From assembly GCA_937967405.1 (NCBI GenBank), contig CALCJV010000062.1:1-57105 (forward strand): a stretch of DNA of 57,105 bases, in the 5' to 3' direction. The translations under genes were made by a program, and so were the position numbers. Under the pieces are notes generated by a model that was given only the letters and a program-made list of their open reading frames with translations, did no database searches and was not told where the DNA came from. Position 1 is the first letter of the stretch. Each line of letters opens with the position of its first letter. This DNA is from an uncultured Chloroflexales bacterium. GTDB taxonomy: Bacteria > Chloroflexota > Chloroflexia > Chloroflexales > Chloroflexaceae. Shown in pieces: positions 41,633 to 52,561 of the stretch.

Positions 41633-43078
41633 ATGAGTACTATCCTCATCGTAGATGATAACCTAACGGCGCGGCAAATGATGCGTACCATCCTGAAATC
41701 CGAGTCGTATGATCTCGTGTTTGCCCACGATGGTAAAACCGCGCTGGAGTATGCCGCCCAAGTCATCCCTGATCTGATCCTGTTGGATGTGATGATGCCT
41801 GACATGGACGGCTACGAAGTCTGTCGGCGCATTCGCAATACGCCGCTCATTGCCGAAGTGCCGATCATTATGGTAACGGCCCTCGATGACCGCGAGTCAC
41901 GCATTGATGGCATTCTGGCCGGCGCGGATGATTTCATCACCAAGCCTGTTGATCCCGTTGAGCTACGCGCCCGTGCCCAGACGATCACGCGCCTGAATCG
42001 TTACCGCCGCCTGATGGGTGAACGGCTCAAATTCGAGCGGATGATGGAACTCTCCCCCAACGGCATCCTCGTGGTTAATGCCCACCACACGATCTTGATG
42101 GCCAATCCGACGATCACCCGCATGAGCCATACCGACCCCACTGCACCCCTCGTGGGACAGCTCGTGGATACCTTCTTTACCGGTGAACACCGTACCCGCT
42201 ACCACGCTGCGGCAGCCCGTGTCCTTACCAATGCCCAAGCAGTCGAGCAGTTTGAGGCGGTATGGGTGCGCCCGGATACCACCCGCTTTCCGGTCGAGGT
42301 GGATATGGGCTTCATCCAATGGGATGATCAACCGGCGATCCAGCTGATTGTCCGTGATATTACCGAGCGGGCCCAACTCGAAGCGATGGCCATTGACAAC
42401 GAACGGTTCGCTGCCAATGGTGTGCTCACGGCGACGGTGGCCCACGAAGTCAACACGCCCCTGCATACGATTAAGACATGCCTGTACCTCGCCGATAGTG
42501 ATGACCAAGAGCAGCGCACGACTTACTTGACGCTAGCCCAAGATGAGATTGACCGGATCAGCCACATTCTGCGCCAACTGCTCGATCTCTACCGTACCCA
42601 CGATGGGGGCGATGTGCCGATTAATGCGAACACCTTGATTGAGCGGGTGCTGGTACTCACCAGCAACGTCTTTGCACAGGCGGGCATCCAAGTCGAGCCG
42701 GACTTGCTCCCACAGTTGCCAACGTTTATGGGGCGGCCGAACCAGATCACCCAGATTCTGCTGAATATCCTGCTCAATGCGATTGCAGCTATGCCGAATG
42801 GGGGCACGTTGCAGCTGGCGACAAGCACGACCAATGCGGCGAGCATGGGGCAGATGTATGTCGTGATCACAATTACAGATAATGGCATCGGGATGACAGA
42901 TGAGGTGCGTCAGCGCATCTTTGAGCCATTCTTCACGACAAAGGCGAACGGCTCTGGGCTGGGCTTGGCGGTGTGCAAGCGACTGGTGGAGCAGCACGGT
43001 GGGACGATCAGTGTGACTAGTGTACTTGGTGAAGGCAGCAGCTTTCAGATCGCCTTTCCCGTCAATCGCAATCTGTAA
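41633..43078 (+). CDS. Hybrid REC-PAS-histidine kinase
   Basis: 481 aa. An N-terminal receiver domain (1-120) has DD near residue 8, phospho-acceptor Asp52 in LLDVMMPD, and the usual Thr and Lys (MVTALD, TKPVD). A PAS domain (~140-245) with a PAC-like end (VRDITER) follows. The kinase core has His271 in VAHEVNTPLH, a noncanonical variant of HExxxPL, then the ATPase motifs NILLNAI, DNGIGM and GSGLGLAVC. There are no membrane helices, so it is a cytoplasmic sensor. A receiver at the N terminus suggests it acts within a phosphorelay. No partner regulator is adjacent. Confidence 0.95.
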   Translation: MSTILIVDDNLTARQMMRTILKSESYDLVFAHDGKTALEYAAQVIPDLILLDVMMPDMDGYEVCRRIRNTPLIAEVPIIMVTALDDRESRIDGILAGADDFITKPVDPVELRARAQTITRLNRYRRLMGERLKFERMMELSPNGILVVNAHHTILMANPTITRMSHTDPTAPLVGQLVDTFFTGEHRTRYHAAAARVLTNAQAVEQFEAVWVRPDTTRFPVEVDMGFIQWDDQPAIQLIVRDITERAQLEAMAIDNERFAANGVLTATVAHEVNTPLHTIKTCLYLADSDDQEQRTTYLTLAQDEIDRISHILRQLLDLYRTHDGGDVPINANTLIERVLVLTSNVFAQAGIQVEPDLLPQLPTFMGRPNQITQILLNILLNAIAAMPNGGTLQLATSTTNAASMGQMYVVITITDNGIGMTDEVRQRIFEPFFTTKANGSGLGLAVCKRLVEQHGGTISVTSVLGEGSSFQIAFPVNRNL

Positions 43079-43095
43079 CGCCCACGCCTGCACGC

Positions 43096-43659
43096 TCACT
43101 CGCCCGGCAGCTGCGGTGGCGGAGGCGAGGCAGCTTTCGACACAAGAAACGTTTCATCTGGGCGGGCTTTGGCCCACGCATAGACAACCCACGTCTGGGC
43201 AATTTTATCGTGCCAGCCCTGCCGTTCATCGTCAATCAAAATCCATAGGTAGCCTAATAAAAGCGGGGCGGCGGCAAGGTATTTACCCGGCACCCGCAGA
43301 AAAGCACGATAGAGCGAGGGGTGTTCGCCGCGCTGATTGACCACCTCGATCCCCACGAGAGCCTTGCCAATCGTGCGCCCTACCGCCGCAATCAAGGTGA
43401 TCTCGTATAGTGCAAAGGTGATCGGCGGGATCAAGCCCAGCAGAATCGGCGGAATGCTGAACTCAATCGAGTACCGATACCACTCAACCGGATCGAAAAA
43501 GGTGACGACAGTGATGAACTGAACAAGGGAACTGAACCCCACCACTGAGAGAGTAATTGAGGTGGTGACAATAAGTGCATCAATCAAGGTCGCAACTACG
43601 CGACTGGCAAAGCCAGCATAGTAGCCATATTTAGAGCTGTACGTCACCGCAGTTGGCAT
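43096..43659 (-). CDS. RDD-family membrane protein
   Basis: 187 aa. Three hydrophobic segments and the RDD signature are present: FASRVVATLIDALI at the first helix, GRTIGKALVGIEV in the middle, and ILIDDERQGWHDKIAQT before the C-terminal tail. The role of the family is not settled; ion transport has been proposed for some members. It lies 18 nt after a coiled-coil-rich gene on the same strand and is probably cotranscribed with it. It is convergent with the hybrid kinase gene. Confidence 0.88.
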   Translation of the reverse strand: MPTAVTYSSKYGYYAGFASRVVATLIDALIVTTSITLSVVGFSSLVQFITVVTFFDPVEWYRYSIEFSIPPILLGLIPPITFALYEITLIAAVGRTIGKALVGIEVVNQRGEHPSLYRAFLRVPGKYLAAAPLLLGYLWILIDDERQGWHDKIAQTWVVYAWAKARPDETFLVSKAASPPPPQLPGE

Positions 43660-43677
43660 TCCGGCGGAAGTCCTCGC

Positions 43678-44451
43678 TTACTCATAATACGGCGGATAGA
43701 TTTGGTGGCGATGCCCAATATAGGCTGGATGTTCAGGATTGGCGAAGGGCGGGGTTGGGATTTCGTGGCGCGGGCGCAGGCGGAACAGCCGCCGGAGATG
43801 GCGTTCGAGAAACAGATCAAGGCTGATCAGATGCTCGCGGATTTCATCAACAATCTCCTCGAAGATGCTCATACTCTGCTGGCGCACCAGTTGACGCACC
43901 TCTTGGTTGGTCGTGATTTCATGGATCGTCGTCTCAGTGGTGGTGCGGATTGCCGTCTCGAACAGCACCTGATTGCGCTCCTCTTGGGCCCGTCCAGCCT
44001 GCGCCCAACGCTCAAGCTCCTGTTCACCGCGAGCCGCAAACGCATTCACCTGATCACGCAAGCCCTGAAAGGCGGGATTGTTTTCGTACTCGCGAAGCAT
44101 CGCCGTAATCAAGGGTGGCGGGGTTGGATTCTGGGGCAGGGCCTGCTGGATGCGCTGCTGCGTCTCTACCATCATGCCTAGCAGAATCGTGCGGGCTTTG
44201 TCAAGCTCGGTTTCGGGGGCAGGCGGGGATGCTGGAGCCAGCGCAGTCGTTGTCGGTGATTGGCGAGTTGGCACGATCGCGGTGCGGTGCTCCGCCGCTT
44301 GGCGGGCTTCGATCACGGTATCGGTTTTGGCTTCCCATGTGCGTGTGCGCTCCGGCAGATTGCGTGTCATCACTGCCAAGCCACCGAGCGCAAGCCGCAC
44401 GAGGGTCTCAACCGGATTCGGTTCTGGGAGAGGCGGTGGTGATGCGCTCAT
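43678..44451 (-). CDS. Hypothetical helical protein upstream of the RDD gene
   Basis: 257 aa, not recognised. A Pro-rich N terminus and a disordered Thr/Ala/Pro stretch (about 60-90) precede a long charged helical region (about 95-225) that probably forms coiled coils and ends in an amphipathic segment HLISLDLFLERHLRRLF. No signal peptide or catalytic motif. It shares a promoter with the RDD gene and may act with it at the membrane. Confidence 0.75.
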   Translation of the reverse strand: MSASPPPLPEPNPVETLVRLALGGLAVMTRNLPERTRTWEAKTDTVIEARQAAEHRTAIVPTRQSPTTTALAPASPPAPETELDKARTILLGMMVETQQRIQQALPQNPTPPPLITAMLREYENNPAFQGLRDQVNAFAARGEQELERWAQAGRAQEERNQVLFETAIRTTTETTIHEITTNQEVRQLVRQQSMSIFEEIVDEIREHLISLDLFLERHLRRLFRLRPRHEIPTPPFANPEHPAYIGHRHQIYPPYYE

Positions 44452-44498
44452 AACTTCTCTATCCTTGCGTTGCTGCCGATGGTGGTTTTCTCCCTGTC

Positions 44499-44527
44499 AG
44501 TATACACGAGTCCGCCACACAGGGCAA
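44499..44527 (-). promoter_or_regulatory. Promoter of the helical protein/RDD gene pair
   Basis: TTGCCC (44522-44527), a 17-bp spacer and TATACT (44499-44504) on the minus strand, ~40 nt before the ATG at 44451. Confidence 0.6.
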
Positions 44528-44567
44528 CTAGCCTGCGTGCCCCACCACCTACCGTTCCCATAACGGC

Positions 44568-45176
44568 CTACGCCAACGTGTTGACCCGCTGCGGGTGCGT
44601 GGCTTCGTACTGCGCGATCAGGGCTTCCTGCTGTTGCAGGAAACCCAGCTGATCGACTCCATTCAGCAGACAGTATTTGGCGAAACCATCAATCGGGAAG
44701 TGCACCTGCTGCCCTTCGGGCAGGGTCACCGTCTGTTGGGCAAGGTCTACCGTGAGCTGAGTCTCTGGGTCTTCTTCGATCATACTGACCAGTTGATAGT
44801 AGGTTTCGGTATCAACGGTAATCGGCAACAAGCCGTTTTTCAGTGCGTTGTTGCGAAAAATATCGGCGAAGTAGGTGCTGATCACAGCTTTAAAGCCATA
44901 ACCAAGCAAGGCCCACGGGGCATGCTCGCGGGAGCTACCGCAGCCGAAGTTGTGGCCTGCTACCAGAATCTGTGCGCCAGCCGCTTCGGGGCGGTTTAGC
45001 ACAAAATCGGGCTTAGGGTTGCCGTTGTCGTCGCGCCGCCAATCAGCAAATAAGCCTGCACCTAGCCCGGCCTTATCAGTTACCTTCAGATAGCGAGCTG
45101 GGATGATCTGATCCGTGTCTATATTCTCAACCGGCAACGCCACCGCTTTGCCAGTGAAGGTTGTCATTGGTTCCAT
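44568..45176 (-). CDS. leuD: 3-isopropylmalate/citramalate dehydratase small subunit
   Basis: 202 aa, normal length. LeuD forms the swivelling domain of isopropylmalate isomerase with LeuC. Signatures: [14 protein letters not shown] and the substrate loop [14 protein letters not shown]. It is the last gene of the ilv/leu operon, 20 nt after leuC. With cimA in the same operon, the LeuCD complex probably also isomerises citramalate for isoleucine synthesis. Confidence 0.97.
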   Translation of the reverse strand: MEPMTTFTGKAVALPVENIDTDQIIPARYLKVTDKAGLGAGLFADWRRDDNGNPKPDFVLNRPEAAGAQILVAGHNFGCGSSREHAPWALLGYGFKAVISTYFADIFRNNALKNGLLPITVDTETYYQLVSMIEEDPETQLTVDLAQQTVTLPEGQQVHFPIDGFAKYCLLNGVDQLGFLQQQEALIAQYEATHPQRVNTLA

Positions 45177-45196
45177 TGGCTTCTCCTTCCAGCTGC

Positions 45197-46627
45197 TTAC
45201 AGCAGTGTGCGAACATCGGTAATGACCCCCGTCAAAGCGGTTGCCGCCGCCGTGAGTGGGCTAGCAAGGAAGGTGCGCCCGCCTTTGCCTTGCCGCCCCT
45301 CAAAGTTGCGGTTGCTGGTGCTGACGGCATACTGACCGGGCTGCAACTGGTCGCCGTTCATGGCGATGCACATGCTACAGCCCGCCTCGCGCCACTCCGC
45401 GCCGGCCTCGCGGAAGATACGATCTAAGCCTTCTTGCTCTGCTTGCCGCTTGACTTGCTGCGAGCCGGGCACAACCATCACCCGCACATGCGGAGCCACC
45501 TTGCGCCCCTGCATGATGCTAGCCGCAAGGCGCAGATCGCTAATGCGCGAATTGGTGCAGCTGCCAATAAACACCACATCCACTGGTTTGCCGAGCAGTC
45601 GTTCACCCGGCTGCAAGTCCATATACTTGAGGGCTTTGTCGAGCGTGGCTCGTGCACTTGGCTCATCCAGCTGGTCTGGGGCCGGCACGCTATCGGTGAT
45701 AGCCATACCCATGCCCGGATTCGTGCCGTAGGTAATCATCGGGGTCAGCGTGCTCGCATCTAGCTCAATCAGGCGATCATATGTTGCCCCTTCATCGCTA
45801 GGCAGGGTGCGCCAGTATGCCACAGCTGCATCCCAATCTGCGCCCTTTGGAGCGTGCGGGCGGCCGTAGAGGTAGGCAAAGGTGGTTTCGTCGGGAGCCA
45901 CCATCCCAGCCCGTGCGCCGCCTTCGATGCTCATATTGCAGATCGTCATGCGCTCTTCCATCGTTAGTGCCCGGATCGCTTCACCGGTATACTCAAACAC
46001 ATAGCCCGTGCCTCCACCGACTCCGATCTTGGCAATAATCGCCAGAATAATATCCTTGGCACTGACCCCCGGCTGAAGTCGCCCATTCACGCGCACCTCG
46101 CACGTCTTGGGGCGGGTCTGGATCAGGCATTGCGTCGCTAGCACATGCCCCACCTCGCTTGTGCCGATGCCAAACGCCAAAGCTCCGAATGCGCCGTGCG
46201 TGCTCGTATGGCTATCGCCACAAACGATAGTCATGCCGGGCTGGGTTAGCCCCTGCTCTGGGCCAATCACATGCACAATGCCCTGATTCTCGGTGCCAAG
46301 TGCGTAGAGGGGAATGCCGAAATCGTGGCAGTTGCGGGTCAGGGTCTCAAGCTGGGCGGCGGCTTGGCTATCTGCGATTGGGATAATCCCCAGCGCATTG
46401 CGCGGGGTAGTGGGCGTGCTGTGATCCATTGTGGCAAGCGTGCGATCTGGGCGGCGCACGGTTAAGCCTCGTTCGCGCAGCATGGTGAAGGCTTGCGGTG
46501 AGGTGACTTCATGCACGAGATGCAGATCAATGTAGAGCACGCTGGGTGTAGCGGCGGTTTGGGCACGGACTTCGTGGGCATCCCACACCTTCGCAAATAG
46601 CGTGCGCGGTTGACCGTTATTTGTCAT
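45197..46627 (-). CDS. leuC: 3-isopropylmalate/citramalate dehydratase large subunit
   Basis: 476 aa. Aconitase-family protein with a [4Fe-4S] cluster bound by cysteines in FIGSCTNSR and CSMC. Other family marks are [12 protein letters not shown] and [15 protein letters not shown]. It overlaps the end of cimA by 4 nt (ATGA), which couples their translation. It works with LeuD in leucine synthesis and, given cimA, probably in the citramalate route too. Confidence 0.97.
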   Translation of the reverse strand: MTNNGQPRTLFAKVWDAHEVRAQTAATPSVLYIDLHLVHEVTSPQAFTMLRERGLTVRRPDRTLATMDHSTPTTPRNALGIIPIADSQAAAQLETLTRNCHDFGIPLYALGTENQGIVHVIGPEQGLTQPGMTIVCGDSHTSTHGAFGALAFGIGTSEVGHVLATQCLIQTRPKTCEVRVNGRLQPGVSAKDIILAIIAKIGVGGGTGYVFEYTGEAIRALTMEERMTICNMSIEGGARAGMVAPDETTFAYLYGRPHAPKGADWDAAVAYWRTLPSDEGATYDRLIELDASTLTPMITYGTNPGMGMAITDSVPAPDQLDEPSARATLDKALKYMDLQPGERLLGKPVDVVFIGSCTNSRISDLRLAASIMQGRKVAPHVRVMVVPGSQQVKRQAEQEGLDRIFREAGAEWREAGCSMCIAMNGDQLQPGQYAVSTSNRNFEGRQGKGGRTFLASPLTAAATALTGVITDVRTLL

Positions 46628-48228
46628 CGTGAAAAACTCTCCTTCGTCTCGTCTGTTTGTACGGCTTGTTCCTGAGCCAAATCACGCGCTAGCGGCAGCT
46701 CAAGGCTATCCCAAAGGGCTAGCCAGCTAGCTTCGATGATATTGGTGGAAGCACCAATGGTACTCCAGCGTTCGTCGCCACGCATGCTTTCAATCAGCAC
46801 CCGCGGGACTGCGCCAGTGCCACGATGCTCATCTATGATCCGGACTTTGAAGTCCGCGAGTTTGACCTCGGCCAATTGGGGGTAGTAGGGCAGCAAGGCT
46901 TTGCGGATGGCACGATCCAGCGCATTCACGGGGCCGTTGCCATCGGCGGCGGTGTGCATCACCTCCGTGCCAACGCGCACGCGGGTGGTTGCCTGCGAAT
47001 AGATCATATTGCCACCACGCTTCTCTACAATCACGGTGAAGTCGAGTAGCTCAAAAGGCGGGCGATAGTTTGGGTGGCTGCGGCGCACCAGCATCTCGAA
47101 GCTGCCTTCGGCGGCCTCGAATTGAAAGCCCTGATTTTCCAACTCCTTGATCTGCTGCACTAGGTGTTTCTCGTTGCCATTCACAGGCAAGCCTAGCTCC
47201 TCCGCTCGCATGCGGACGTTGCCGCGCCCAGCTAGTTCACTCACCACTACGCGCATCCGGTTGCCGACTAGCTCTGGCTCGATGTGCTGGTAGCTCGCCG
47301 CAACTTTGGCAATCGCCGCAACATGGATGCCGCCCTTGTGGGCAAAGGCACTGCGCCCCACATACGGCGCGTGGTGATCAGGGTTGAGGTTGGCTACGGC
47401 GGCAACGTAGTGCGATACATCGCTGAGGGTGCGGAGTTGCTCCGGTGTGACACAGGTGTAGCCGAGCTTGAGTTGCAGGTTGGCAATCAGGGGGATCAAG
47501 TCCATATTGCCGCAGCGTTCGCCGTAACCATTGATTGTGCCCTGCACCTGTGTGCAGCCGACCTGCACAGCCACGAGCGCATTGGCAAGGGCAAGGCCGC
47601 TGTCGTTGTGGGTGTGGATGCCGAGCGTTGCATCGGGCAGCGCGGCCCGCACGGCCTGCACGGCGGCCCGCACCTGATCAGGCAACGTGCCGCCATTGGT
47701 GTCGCACAGCGTCAAGCAATCTGCTCCAGCCGCATGCGCGGCCCGCAGGGTAGCGAGGGCGTACTCCGGATCGGCCGCGTAGCCATCGAAGAAGTGTTCG
47801 GCATCATAGATCACCTCTTTGTCGCGCTGCTTGAAGTAGGCGATACTCTCGCTGATCATGGCGAGGTTCTCATCCAGTGTCGTTTCGAGGACCTGCTCCA
47901 CATGCAGCGTCCACGTCTTGCCAACCAGCGTCACAACCGGCGTTTGCGCCGCGACAAGGGCTTGAATGTTCGGATCGCTAGCGCAGGTGTGGCGAGCATG
48001 GCGGGTGCTCCCGAAGGCGGCAATGCGAGCATGGCTGAGGCTGATGGACTGCACCGCCTGAAAGAACTCTGCGTCTTTCGGGTTCGAGCCGGGCCAGCCG
48101 CCCTCTAGATAATGAATACCAAGATTGTCGAGAGCCCGCGCTATCTTGAGCTTATCCTCACACGAGAGCGACAAGCCCTCACGCTGCGTGCCATCGCGCA
48201 GAGTCGTATCATATAATCGGATTTGCAT
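46624..48228 (-). CDS. cimA: (R)-citramalate synthase
   Basis: 534 aa. This enzyme condenses pyruvate with acetyl-CoA to citramalate, giving isoleucine without threonine. It has the DRE-TIM family opening [13 protein letters not shown], and the CimA-type (rather than LeuA) marks FGSTRHA and [18 protein letters not shown] carries the metal-binding histidines, and a C-terminal LeuA-type regulatory domain is present. The ATG at 48228 begins a typical N terminus; 15 extra residues in the longer frame are unlikely. It sits between pheA and leuC. Confidence 0.93.
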   Translation of the reverse strand: MQIRLYDTTLRDGTQREGLSLSCEDKLKIARALDNLGIHYLEGGWPGSNPKDAEFFQAVQSISLSHARIAAFGSTRHARHTCASDPNIQALVAAQTPVVTLVGKTWTLHVEQVLETTLDENLAMISESIAYFKQRDKEVIYDAEHFFDGYAADPEYALATLRAAHAAGADCLTLCDTNGGTLPDQVRAAVQAVRAALPDATLGIHTHNDSGLALANALVAVQVGCTQVQGTINGYGERCGNMDLIPLIANLQLKLGYTCVTPEQLRTLSDVSHYVAAVANLNPDHHAPYVGRSAFAHKGGIHVAAIAKVAASYQHIEPELVGNRMRVVVSELAGRGNVRMRAEELGLPVNGNEKHLVQQIKELENQGFQFEAAEGSFEMLVRRSHPNYRPPFELLDFTVIVEKRGGNMIYSQATTRVRVGTEVMHTAADGNGPVNALDRAIRKALLPYYPQLAEVKLADFKVRIIDEHRGTGAVPRVLIESMRGDERWSTIGASTNIIEASWLALWDSLELPLARDLAQEQAVQTDETKESFSR

Positions 48229-48260
48229 AGCTTTGCTTTCCCTCTTCTTCCCCAACGGCC

Positions 48261-49115
48261 CTACCCCTTCCAACGCGGGTAGCTCCCAAACACTTTGAGC
48301 ATGTGCGTTTTGGCCGCGATACGCTTCAGGGCGTGGGCGATGCGATCATCACTGCGATGTCCGTTTATGTCCACTAAAAAGATGTAGTTGCCTAGCTCCG
48401 CTTTCGAGGGACGTGACTCAAGCTTGGTCATGTTGATCTGGTCTTGAGCTAGCTCTTGCAACACCTCCACCAGAATGCCAGCCCGATCTTGGCTGAACGT
48501 GAAGCAGAAGCTGGTTTTGTCATCGCCTGTCGGTGGGCTGTCGTGCTGGGCGAGCACAATGAAGCGCGTCACGTTGCTGCGGTTGTCGGCAATCTCGCGG
48601 GCAAGGATTGCCGCGCCATGCTGCTCTGCGGCCCGCAGCGTGCTGATCGCCGCCGCCGGACGCGGGTCAGCCAATGCCTCGACGGGGGCGACACTGTTGC
48701 TGAGCGAGGCGATAGTCGTGACGTTAGGCAGACACCGCTCAACGAATTTGCGGCATTGCCCCAACGATTGCGGGTGGGCATACAGCACCTCAATCGCTTG
48801 CAGCGTGAGACCGGGCCGCGCCACGAGATACTGCCGGATTGGGATCACAATCTCACCCGCGATGCGGAGACCCGTCTCGTGGATCAGCAGATCGAGCGTA
48901 AACGTCACACTGCCTTCGAGCATATTCTCAATCGGTAGAATGCCGACAGTTGCCGCGCTGGTCTCAATCGCGGTTACCACCGCTGGAATGCTCTGCACGG
49001 GTAGCAGCTGGGCCGTTCCCCCCGCGTGAGTCGCAGCGTAGGCAAGAGCGGCTTCTTCGCTGAACGAACCGGCCGGGCCGAGAAAGGCGATAGTCTGGAT
49101 GGATTGCTGGTTCAC
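48261..49115 (-). CDS. pheA: Prephenate dehydratase with ACT domain
   Basis: 284 aa. It converts prephenate to phenylpyruvate for phenylalanine synthesis. The catalytic domain opens IAFLGPAGSFSEEAA and contains NRSNVTRF with the essential Thr-Arg-Phe. The C-terminal ACT domain has the ESRPSK motif used for phenylalanine feedback. Monofunctional: no chorismate mutase part. GTG 49115, with AGGA upstream, starts 4 nt after leuA; a longer frame from 49145 would overlap leuA and lacks a ribosome site. An aromatic gene inside a branched-chain operon is noteworthy. Confidence 0.93.
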   Translation of the reverse strand: MNQQSIQTIAFLGPAGSFSEEAALAYAATHAGGTAQLLPVQSIPAVVTAIETSAATVGILPIENMLEGSVTFTLDLLIHETGLRIAGEIVIPIRQYLVARPGLTLQAIEVLYAHPQSLGQCRKFVERCLPNVTTIASLSNSVAPVEALADPRPAAAISTLRAAEQHGAAILAREIADNRSNVTRFIVLAQHDSPPTGDDKTSFCFTFSQDRAGILVEVLQELAQDQINMTKLESRPSKAELGNYIFLVDINGHRSDDRIAHALKRIAAKTHMLKVFGSYPRWKG

Positions 49116-49119
49116 GTGG

Positions 49120-50832
49120 CTAATCCTGTACGGCATTTGTGCCAAAAAGGTCTACTGCGTAGGTTGGCGCGTCACGGTTGTAACCCGCCGCATACGCGGC
49201 CGTCTCTGCCGCAATACGTTGCTGATCGGCGGCAAGCAGCTTGTTCAGCGCACCCAGATAGGCTTCGGCGGCAGCCACGATGATGTCTGTGTTCACTCCA
49301 TAGCCACTGTAGATGTGTGGTCGCTGTGCGCCGTGCAGGGCATACTGCGAACTGATCCGCCCAGTTTGGGGGGCAGGTCCGTTGCCGGGCCCGTTATCAT
49401 GCTGCGCGTGCTCCCGGATTTGTACTGACACCTCAGCCACTGCATCCAAGCCCTCTGTGACGGCATTAATCATAAACTCAACCAGTTCGTTGGGGCGTTG
49501 CACAATCGCATTGATCGCCTTGTAGATGGCATCCACTGGACCTGTGCCGTGTGCGCTGGTGATGTGCACCTGCTCATCGGGGCCGATCAGGCGCACCGAA
49601 GCCACCGGAATCAGCCCCGTGCCCGTCGTCACTTGGATGTGATCCATACGGAAAATCTCTGGTGTGCGTTGGGTCTCGCCCGTCACGAGCACCTCAATGT
49701 CACGGTCATCCACCACCTTCTTGCGGTCACATAGCTCTTTGAAGCGGGTGAACACCTGCTGGAAGTCGTCGTCATTGAGCTGGTAACCCATATCCTCAAG
49801 GTGGCGGCGAAAAGCGTGTCGCCCGCTGTGCTTGCCCAGCACCAGCCGGTTGCTCTCCAGCCCAACCGTCTCGGCACTCATGATCTCATACGTCTGGCGA
49901 TATTTCAGCACGCCGTCTTGGTGGATGCCCGACTCGTGCGCGAAGGCGTTTGCGCCAACAATCGCCTTGTTGGGCGGCACGGGAATGCCGGTGAAGCTGC
50001 TGACCAAGCGGCTAGCGCGGGCCAGCTCACGGGTGACAATCTGCGACTCTACGCCGTAGAAGTTGGCGCGGGTGTGGAGCGTCATCACCACCTCTTCGAG
50101 GGAGGCGTTGCCCGCTCGCTCACCGATGCCATTGATCGTACACTCAATCTGCCGTGCACCATTCAACACTCCAGCAAGGCTATTGGCCACGGCCATGCCG
50201 AGATCGTCGTGGCAGTGGGTCGAGATGGTCACGCAGTCTGCACCGGGCACATGTGCCCGAATGCCCGCAATCAGCTGGCCGTACTCTTCTGGGGTGGCGT
50301 AGCCCACCGTATCGGGGATATTCAGCGTGGTTGCCCCTTCAGCAATTGCAATGCCCAGCATCTGGTACATAAACGCCGGATCAGAGCGGGTGGCATCCAT
50401 TGGCGAGAACTCAACATCATCACACAACGAACGGGCAAAGCGCACCATCGCCTGCACCTTAGCCAGCACTTCTGCACGGTTGGAGCGGAGTTGATGCTCA
50501 ATATGAATATCAGAACTAGAGATAAACGTATGAATCCGTTTCTTGGCGGCAGGCTGAATCGCCGTCCATGCCTTCTCAATATCATCACGGTTAGCGCGAG
50601 CTAAAGCCGCAATCACCGGACCATCGGGCGTGCCGATCTCCTGCGCGATTTGATAGACCGCCGCCCAGTCGCCGGGCGAGGCGGCCGGAAAGCCCGCCTC
50701 GATAATATCAACCTTCAGGCGGGCCAGCTGCCGCGCCACTTCGAGCTTCTCATCCAGCGTCATGGTGCAGCCGGGGGCCTGTTCACCGTCGCGCAGCGTC
50801 GTATCAAAAATACGTACCCGGTCTTCACTCAT
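49120..50832 (-). CDS. leuA: 2-isopropylmalate synthase
   Basis: 570 aa. First committed step of leucine synthesis. Catalytic-barrel signatures: [28 protein letters not shown] with the metal-binding His pair, and [14 protein letters not shown]. The C-terminal LeuA regulatory domain (about 400-530) carries a ~20-residue Gly/Asn/Pro insertion near 480-500 that looks like a flexible loop. It lies 87 nt after ilvC, with a hairpin in the gap. Confidence 0.97.
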   Translation of the reverse strand: MSEDRVRIFDTTLRDGEQAPGCTMTLDEKLEVARQLARLKVDIIEAGFPAASPGDWAAVYQIAQEIGTPDGPVIAALARANRDDIEKAWTAIQPAAKKRIHTFISSSDIHIEHQLRSNRAEVLAKVQAMVRFARSLCDDVEFSPMDATRSDPAFMYQMLGIAIAEGATTLNIPDTVGYATPEEYGQLIAGIRAHVPGADCVTISTHCHDDLGMAVANSLAGVLNGARQIECTINGIGERAGNASLEEVVMTLHTRANFYGVESQIVTRELARASRLVSSFTGIPVPPNKAIVGANAFAHESGIHQDGVLKYRQTYEIMSAETVGLESNRLVLGKHSGRHAFRRHLEDMGYQLNDDDFQQVFTRFKELCDRKKVVDDRDIEVLVTGETQRTPEIFRMDHIQVTTGTGLIPVASVRLIGPDEQVHITSAHGTGPVDAIYKAINAIVQRPNELVEFMINAVTEGLDAVAEVSVQIREHAQHDNGPGNGPAPQTGRISSQYALHGAQRPHIYSGYGVNTDIIVAAAEAYLGALNKLLAADQQRIAAETAAYAAGYNRDAPTYAVDLFGTNAVQD

Positions 50833-50879
50833 ACGTCGTTCCTCCTTGCGTTGTTCAGGCGTGCGCCGCCATCCAAACC

Positions 50880-50907
50880 GATGGGGCTACGCTAGGGTAG
50901 CCCCATC
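50880..50907 (-). terminator. Intercistronic hairpin between ilvC and leuA
   Basis: A perfect 10-bp stem (gatggggcta/tagccccatc) with an 8-nt loop. There is no T-run, so it is more likely a 3' stabiliser or processing site that sets relative levels than a full stop within the operon. Confidence 0.55.
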
Positions 50908-50919
50908 CCACCAGTATAC

Positions 50920-51945
50920 TTAGGCTCCGCCACTGCCCGGCGTTACTTCACGCGGGTTGACAAACGGCATCATGCGACGCAGCTCACGCCCAATGATCTC
51001 TACCGGATGCTCGCTATTCTCACGGCGCATGCGGTAGAAGTTGCCCCGACCTTGATGGTTCTCATCAATCCACTCTTCGGCAAATGCCCCACTCTGGATG
51101 TCAGCCAGAATTTGCTGCATCGCCCTGCGCGACTCCTCGCCAACCACCTTTGGCCCCGAAATGTAACCACCAAATTCAGCGGTATCACTAATGGAGTAGT
51201 TCATGTAGTTTAGCCCACCTTGATACAGCAAGTCTACAATCAGCTTGACTTCGTGCAGGCACTCGAAGTAAGCGACTTCAGGCTGGTAGCCCGCTTGGAT
51301 CAGCGTTTCGTAGCCGAGCTTAATCAACGCACTCACGCCGCCACACAGCACCGCCTGTTCGCCAAACAGGTCGGTCTCGGTCTCTTCGGCAAACGTGGTG
51401 CGGAGCACTCCCGCCCGAGTGCAGCCTAGCCCCTTGGCATACGCCATCGCATCCTCAAATGCACCACCCGTTGCATCTTGTTCTACTGCAATCAAGGCGG
51501 GGATGCCGCCCCCATTGACGTACACCTCGCGCAGGCGGTGGCCGGGGCCCTTCGGCGCAATCATGCTCACATCAATGCGCTTGTCCGGCACGATTTGCCC
51601 AAAGCGGATGTTGAAGCCGTGGGCAAACATGAGCGTTTTCCCCGGCTCCATATACGGGGCAATCTCATTGCGGTACAAATCCGCCTGCCCAATATCTGGA
51701 GTTAAGATCATCACCACCTGCGCCTCTTTGACAGCCTCGCTGACAGTACGGACAGGCAAACCAGCGGCCTCGGCTTTGGCCCAGCTCTTGCTCTCCGCAT
51801 ACAAGCCCACACGCACATCCAAACCACTGTCGTGCAAATTCATCGCATGGGCGTGGCCCTGACTGCCAAACCCAATAATCGCAATCGGTTTATGCTTTAG
51901 CCGCTCAAGATCGGCCTGCTTATCGTACAATACTTCTGCTGCCAT
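50920..51945 (-). CDS. ilvC: Ketol-acid reductoisomerase (class I)
   Basis: 341 aa, the short class I length. It isomerises and reduces acetolactate or acetohydroxybutyrate. The Rossmann loop is [12 protein letters not shown]. Metal-binding acidic residues lie in the C-terminal knotted helices (the [14 protein letters not shown] and SDTAEFG segments). Third gene of the operon, 22 nt after ilvH. Confidence 0.98.
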   Translation of the reverse strand: MAAEVLYDKQADLERLKHKPIAIIGFGSQGHAHAMNLHDSGLDVRVGLYAESKSWAKAEAAGLPVRTVSEAVKEAQVVMILTPDIGQADLYRNEIAPYMEPGKTLMFAHGFNIRFGQIVPDKRIDVSMIAPKGPGHRLREVYVNGGGIPALIAVEQDATGGAFEDAMAYAKGLGCTRAGVLRTTFAEETETDLFGEQAVLCGGVSALIKLGYETLIQAGYQPEVAYFECLHEVKLIVDLLYQGGLNYMNYSISDTAEFGGYISGPKVVGEESRRAMQQILADIQSGAFAEEWIDENHQGRGNFYRMRRENSEHPVEIIGRELRRMMPFVNPREVTPGSGGA

Positions 51946-51967
51946 AGCGTGTATGCCTACTCCTTAC

Positions 51968-52510
51968 TTAATTCCACGTTGAAGCGGCAACGTGCCCATT
52001 TTCTTCTGCGCCCACATAGTCAGAACCTTGATGGGTGCGTGCGCCACGCACCATCGCCACACGCCCTGTCCGCATCATTTCTTTGATCCCAAACGGGCGG
52101 ATGACATCCACAAAGTTCTGCACCTTATTCGGCGAGCCAGTCATCTCAACGATGATCGAGGTGTTGGCCACATCCACAATTTTAGCATCAAATAGCTGCG
52201 TCAGGGTCACGATCTCGGAGCGATTCGTATTGGTGCAATGCACCTTCACGAGGGCCATTTCGCGCTCCACCGCCGGATCATCGGTCACATCGCTGACCTT
52301 GAGCACCTCGATCAAGCGGTACAGTTGCTTAACCACCTGCTCCACTGCTTCCGACTCAACCACCAACGTCATGCGGCTGATGCCGGGCGTTTCGCTATGC
52401 CCCACCGTCAAGCTTTCGATGTTGAAGCCGCGCCGCCGGAACAGGCTCACCGCACGGGTCAACACACCCGGCCGATCCTGCATCAATGCCACTAGTGTAT
52501 GTTTCTTCAC
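51968..52510 (-). CDS. ilvH: Acetolactate synthase regulatory subunit
   Basis: 180 aa from GTG. An N-terminal ACT domain opens KKHTLVALMQDRPGVLTR with RRGFNIESLTVG, the valine-binding region. The C-terminal ALS_ss domain ends near GVAMVRGARTH-type sequence. The frame is open to 52543, but GTG 52510 has GGGAG 7 nt upstream and gives the usual start. It confers feedback control on IlvB and lies ~50 nt after it. Confidence 0.95.
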   Translation of the reverse strand: MKKHTLVALMQDRPGVLTRAVSLFRRRGFNIESLTVGHSETPGISRMTLVVESEAVEQVVKQLYRLIEVLKVSDVTDDPAVEREMALVKVHCTNTNRSEIVTLTQLFDAKIVDVANTSIIVEMTGSPNKVQNFVDVIRPFGIKEMMRTGRVAMVRGARTHQGSDYVGAEENGHVAASTWN

Positions 52511-52561
52511 AGAGGTTCTCCCATTCATCTGAGGGTATCTCATCCGGTTATTCGATGCGAT